Shown here: positions 59,705-64,000 of the stretch, in pieces | Layout: each line of letters starts with the position of its first letter | Numbering within the stretch: position 1 is the stretch's first letter | Assembly (NCBI RefSeq): GCF_026230105.1 | Contig: NC_079480.1 | Location: forward strand, 30,732,488-30,796,487 | Source of the DNA: Diorhabda sublineata | Lineage: Eukaryota; Arthropoda; Insecta; Coleoptera; Chrysomelidae | Direction: 5' to 3' | Length of the DNA stretch: 64,000 bases | Position numbers and translations under genes: made by a program | Notes under the pieces: generated by a model | What the model was told of the DNA's origin: nothing | Seen by the model: the letters and a program-made list of their open reading frames with translations, nothing else | The model's database searches: none

Positions 59705-60210
59705 ATATGAGAGTTGTTTGAAAAGTTTGCGATCTAACATATACACAAGACATTTTCTCAATAAATATTTTTAATATTGTCGTCTGCTAAGTCTATACAC
59801 TTTTTCCAAATATGCCATAGCCTTTTTAACCATCCCTTTCTCCTCAAAATAAACCTTCACATATGCAACAGAAAAAAATGTCGCTTAGTGCCAGATCTAG
59901 TGAATACAGTGGGTAGTCAACCAATTCGAAGTGCAATACGTCGATGTAAGTGCCGCCTCATTTGCAATCCACTATCTTGCCTGTTTTTTGTTTCAGTATA
60001 GTGGTGAATTTAGGTTTTATCTACGGTTTTGAATCGACGCAAAAATTCGATTCATTTCGTTTGAACCGCGTCACTCAGGCATCAGAAACCATCAGATATC
60101 AGTTTCTAAACGATATACAATACTTGTTAAAAACACACATTTCACAAAATTTTTTGAGAATATTAACAAAAGAAAAGAGTTGATAATGATAGAAAAATAT
60201 TGTGAAGTAT
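59705..60210 (-). pseudogene. Mariner 3' half with internal deletion
   Basis: The plus-left end TATATGAGAGTTGTTTGAAA is a mariner-type terminus. On the minus strand VDKT-stop-IHHYTETKNRQ (first-Asp block, expected DETWIHHYTPETK) is followed after only about 50 nt by IDVLHFELVDYPLYSLDLAL and SDIFF (third-Asp block, expected DHPPYSPDLAPSDFF), so the segment with the second Asp is deleted. An ILKIFIEKM end follows. Confidence 0.68.
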
Positions 60211-60379
60211 TCAATATTATATATTGAAGACATTGGTTATATTATCGCCTTTTGTTTCCCTGACAAATTGATATCTTTAAATATGCATTGACTAGTTCTC
60301 CTTCTGTAAAATGGCCAATGTCCTGGAGCCGTTTATACATTATTCCATTATCGATGACTGCTGTCTTTTTAAATATTCT

Positions 60380-61222
60380 GTCTTCTTCTTCTTCTTACGT
60401 TAGGACTAGGTCCTGTATTTTCATCAAGGGTTTGCCAGGAGTAGTTGGGATGCTGAGGACCAGCTTTCATACCACCTTATAGGTGGTCGTCCAGGAGGTC
60501 GAGTTGTGTCTGGTTTCTTTTCCTTTGCAATTTTTGCTAACCGTTCATTTGGCATTCTGTCAACATGGTCTCTCCATTCTCTTCTGCGGCTTCTTGCCCA
60601 TCTTACTACATCCTGAATATCGCACATGTCCCTTATTTCTTTATTTTTCTTCCGATCGAGTAACGTATGTCCTGTTATTGATCTCAGAGTTCGCATTTTT
60701 GTTGTTCTTAGGAGCCTATTAGTGGTTGTGTTCTCCGCTCTAGTTTCTATTGCATATGTCATCACAGACCTTACGCAAGTTTTATATATTCTAATTTTAT
60801 ATTTTGTGCTCATGGATTTATTTCACCAAATTAAATCTCTAAGGTATCCTGATATTAATACTGCCTTCGTTGTTTGTGCTTTTACTTCTTTCTTTAAATT
60901 TCTATCGCTTGTTATGTTTGTCCCAAGATATTTGAAGGACATCACTTGTTCTACACTCTGATCGTAGATCGCTAGTTTACATCTTCTCGGTTCTTTAGAT
61001 ATTGTCAGAGATTTTGTTTTTTTTTTGTGGATATTTACATGTTGTACGTGTTCGCTATTTGTTGGAATTTATATAGGAGCTTCTGAAGGTTATCTTCGTC
61101 TTCCGAGATGATTACTGCGTCATCAGCATAGCATATTATTTTTATCTCTTTGTCTCCCATTCGGTATCCTCTCCCGGCTTGCTTTACTTCGTTGATGATT
61201 TCGTCCATTATATTATTGAAAT
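60380..61222 (-). mobile_element. RTE-type non-LTR retrotransposon, 5' truncated
   Basis: Minus strand: MDEIINEVKQAGRGYRMGD, then IICYADDAVIISEDEDNLQK (catalytic YADD of reverse transcriptase at about 61109-61132), then VMSFKYLGTNITSD, KTCVRSVMTYAIETRAEN, and RSRRREWRDHVDRMPNERLA ending LLLANP and a stop at 60424. These are RT motifs V to VII, the thumb and the C-terminus of RTE-clade proteins. Two in-frame stops (after ANTYNM and DLIW) interrupt it. A short 3' UTR ends in a GAA-repeat tail (60381-60396), as usual for the clade. It begins abruptly at about 61222, so endonuclease and N-terminal RT are missing. Confidence 0.85.
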
Positions 61223-63794
61223 ATTAAATCTTCATTTTTAAAATTACTTTAATACATTCTTGATCATACCTGCAGTAATTTCCTGACATGCATCTGTAAC
61301 CATACTTTCCAAATGATTGGAAAGACTTTTGTTGATAAATCTCATCTAACTCTTACCAAATAGCACTACAAACCAGGATGGACCTTGGCCACATAAACAA
61401 TGTGTCTCCACGCTAATTTGTTAGCGATAATTAGCTTCATATTTGTCAAATATTATCTATCCACCGCAACCTTGGTATCCCCCTCTTTGGCATCAAAAAC
61501 TTTGAAATTATAATTTTGTTTTATAAATTATTTCATTACCAAGCATCAACCTTTTATTAATTTCATGTCGTAATCAATGAGGATATCAATAATTTCAGAA
61601 TTGTATCCTATATTCGATTTTTTTTTCATCCTGTTGTGTACTTTTTTTTTCATATACTCTTGGTCTATCTTGGTTAGCAAGTAGTTTCCACTTGTGTGTT
61701 ATTATTCTTTAGACTACTCATTTATAAATGTACCTTTTGTTTTCCCTTAAGATCAACTTTCTCTTAGAGAAATTTTTATTAGAAAAATATACTTCATCAA
61801 TAGTCCTAGCTCTAATTAATCTTTTTGTCTGTGTTATTAAAACATCATGATGTTGCATAATCACATATTGGTGTAGACCTTCTAAAATTGTTGCTATATT
61901 GCTTGTAAACTCTCTATTTTGGATAGCCCCATATGAGGGGATAAGTCAATAGATATGGTCAAAAAAATGTACGATTGGTCACTTTGTTACTGAAAATTAT
62001 TACAAGACATATAGTTTTGTTGAAGATGTATACTTTGAAGTTCTATAAAGACATTAAAGTGATGATTAGCGTCAATGATTATTCCTTCTCATTACCATGT
62101 TTCTCTCAGTTGAATATTTCAATTTTAACGTTTTTTCTTCCATGCTTCTATACACGTTTCCCAGTTTTTAGACCAGTGTCGTTTTAAGATTTGTTCTTTA
62201 CTGTCAGAATTGGTGCAATGAAGTTTAACAGTAAACCAACCAATAAAATCTGTAATTTTTGAGGACAAGTTCGATAAATATATGTTGTAAAAATTCCCGA
62301 GTAAAAAAGAGTCACTGGTCAGCAATACATCCTTTATAAAAAAATGAGGAAAGTTATTTTTTCCAGTTCAGTCGTTTTGTATCAATACTTTTCCAGTTTC
62401 TCGTAAAAAATTGTTCAACCAGAAAAAAGGAGGAAGTGGAAAAACAAAAGCGGACTTTGATTTCCCATTGTTTCCCTTCTTAAATATGTCGACATATAAC
62501 GAGAATAGAATAATAAAGGTGAAGAATTCTCCTATCCCACTTTTGATTTGATGCAGGGAGTATTTGTATAATTCCGGAAAAAACTTTTTGTTTGGCTTTT
62601 TATACCCGAATGTGAAAATGCAGATAGCACTATATTCATATTTTTACACCTTTAAAATTAACGTTTTACTTTTTTGTCATTTTTACTGAACGATTGAATC
62701 CTATTACTTTTTAGCCCAATTTCTTGTATAACTAAACTTATTCCAGAGCTTTCTTCTACACATTATGCCTAGAGATATTTGTCTGAATTTTGGCTATCAT
62801 ATCGACTCCATTTCCCAACCTCCTCTGAATTCCAGAGATTACCTTTCATACATTCGTTATGACTTGCCTACAAATTTCAATAGAATATAATGGTAAGTAA
62901 AGAACCTTGCGACGAAGAGCGCAAGCATAGCTGCCACGTATTCTGCTTTTGGCGAAGTTACTTTGGTTTTTAAAAAATACTCTAAATATATTTATATGAA
63001 TTGCATTTGTTTTTTTTTTTAATTTCATTGGCTGGGAAAAAATATCGACAATCCAAAATTTGTTAAACTCTGCGACCGTACATTTTTTCCTTTGATGCAG
63101 TGAACTATGTTTAAAGATGTTAATGAAACAAAGATGACATTGTTTTTAATGTTATTGCTAAAATTTCATTTTTGTTTTATTCACGAAATTAATATTGAAC
63201 ATGAAAAATGACCCAGACTATGAAATAGTATCAAGCTATGAAATGGTTGCAGTGTTGACTGCATCAAATAGCATCACAAATGAATCTCTATGTTTTGCAC
63301 AAAACATGTGTTGAAAACATCCATCATTTTACAACCACTTTTTCAAACAGAACGATCATCTGAATGTAAATCAACTGTACTAATTACATTTCAGTTTATC
63401 TAACCTCAATTTTCCGATTGTTCTTGTTAATTATTAAAATGTCTGGAGTCTGGAGAAAATCACAGTGAGAGCGCTCCTTTGAATTTATTACTGTGGCCTC
63501 TTTTTTATGTAGATTAGCAATAGAAATACAAATGATAGTCGAAACTTTGATGTGTGCAGTCTTCAAACGATGTTTTTAATATAAGATTCTCTGTTTCGGT
63601 ATTAGAACAACGTTATTCTCTTATTCTCGCACACATTTTCGTGTAAGAATGGACTCCATTCTTTAAGGTTTCTTGGTAATTTTCTGAAGTTGGTTCGTGC
63701 CCCCGAATAAAAGTTTCATTTTGACATCTCACTAAACGATGCATAAATTGATCATGTAATATGGATAAAACCATATATGTAATACCTAATTCTA
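61223..63794. other. AT-rich sequence without recognisable gene
   Basis: Frames at 61975, 62125(-) and 62846(-) are AT-driven. Nothing else supported. Confidence 0.5.
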
Positions 63795-63996
63795 TATGGA
63801 CAGTTTAAACGGGAAAGAATGTCCCACTATTGAGGTGCCGACAATATACTATTTTCTCTCTCGTTCGAGACACCTCGTACAGGTTGCGCATGCTTGAGAA
63901 TGCGCAGAATCGAACTGGAACCTCGGAGGATAGAGAAATCGTTGTCATTCTGTCTACCTCACTCGGAATAGTTTCCACTTATAGGAACTGTCCATA
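63795..63996. mobile_element. Short MITE-like element with perfect 11-bp TIRs
   Basis: TATGGACAGTT at 63795 and its exact reverse complement ending at 63996 enclose about 202 bp that is GC-richer than its surroundings and has no coding capacity. The outer bases could be part of a TA duplication, but the window ends four bases later, so this cannot be tested. Confidence 0.5.
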
Positions 63997-64000
63997 CATA

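Overview
This window looks like AT-rich nuclear DNA from an insect (a beetle or another insect with many mariners is plausible, but the sequence alone does not fix the order). GC is roughly one third by eye. I find no gene with a complete, credible host coding sequence, no rRNA or tRNA I would defend, and no bacterial signals. What can be read is almost entirely a graveyard of transposable elements (TEs) of different ages and classes, separated by AT-rich sequence. It reads as intergenic DNA or part of a very long intron.

Layout. 0-10 kb: a FLYWCH/MULE fragment (4.4-5.1 kb), a Tc1/mariner transposase end (5.8-6.5 kb), a GC-richer palindrome (7.04-7.10 kb), and a 5'-truncated non-LTR retrotransposon that abuts an opposite-strand endonuclease fragment (7.3-8.5 kb). 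11-21 kb: a terminal-inverted-repeat (TIR) element with CCCGCAC palindromes (11.4-12.2 kb), several non-LTR remnants (RT, RNase H, an RTE 3' end), a long snap-back hairpin (16.2 kb), a well-delimited hAT-type element with an 8-bp target duplication that contains an inverted partial copy of the 11.4-kb element (17.3-18.25 kb), and a tandemly duplicated mariner 5' end (19.8-20.5 kb). 23-36 kb: a mariner, a hAT-like end, a Penelope-like fragment, an RNase H fragment, a second FLYWCH copy, a hammerhead-like inverted repeat, a TIR element (32.8-33.3 kb), and mariner and Tc1-like remnants. 37.1-38.1 kb: a TIR-bounded element with a two-exon 39-codon reading frame whose splice sites look intact. 41-49 kb: three mariners, one (48.1-49.2 kb) with both TIRs and apparently inserted next to or inside a Harbinger remnant. 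50-61 kb: a perfect 36-bp palindrome and a hairpin, a non-LTR gag fragment, four mariner fragments, and an RTE element with the YADD motif. The window ends in a small element with perfect 11-bp TIRs.

How the parts relate. Nearly every transposase copy is frameshifted and many are internally deleted, so the catalytic core is missing while the ends survive. This is the usual outcome of non-autonomous amplification. The features most worth a second look are the spliced mini-frame element at 37-38 kb, the 11.4-kb repeat and its copy inside the hAT element, the 16.2-kb hairpin, and the structured inverted repeat at 32.3 kb. Family assignments come from recognising conserved protein motifs by eye; none was checked by database search.
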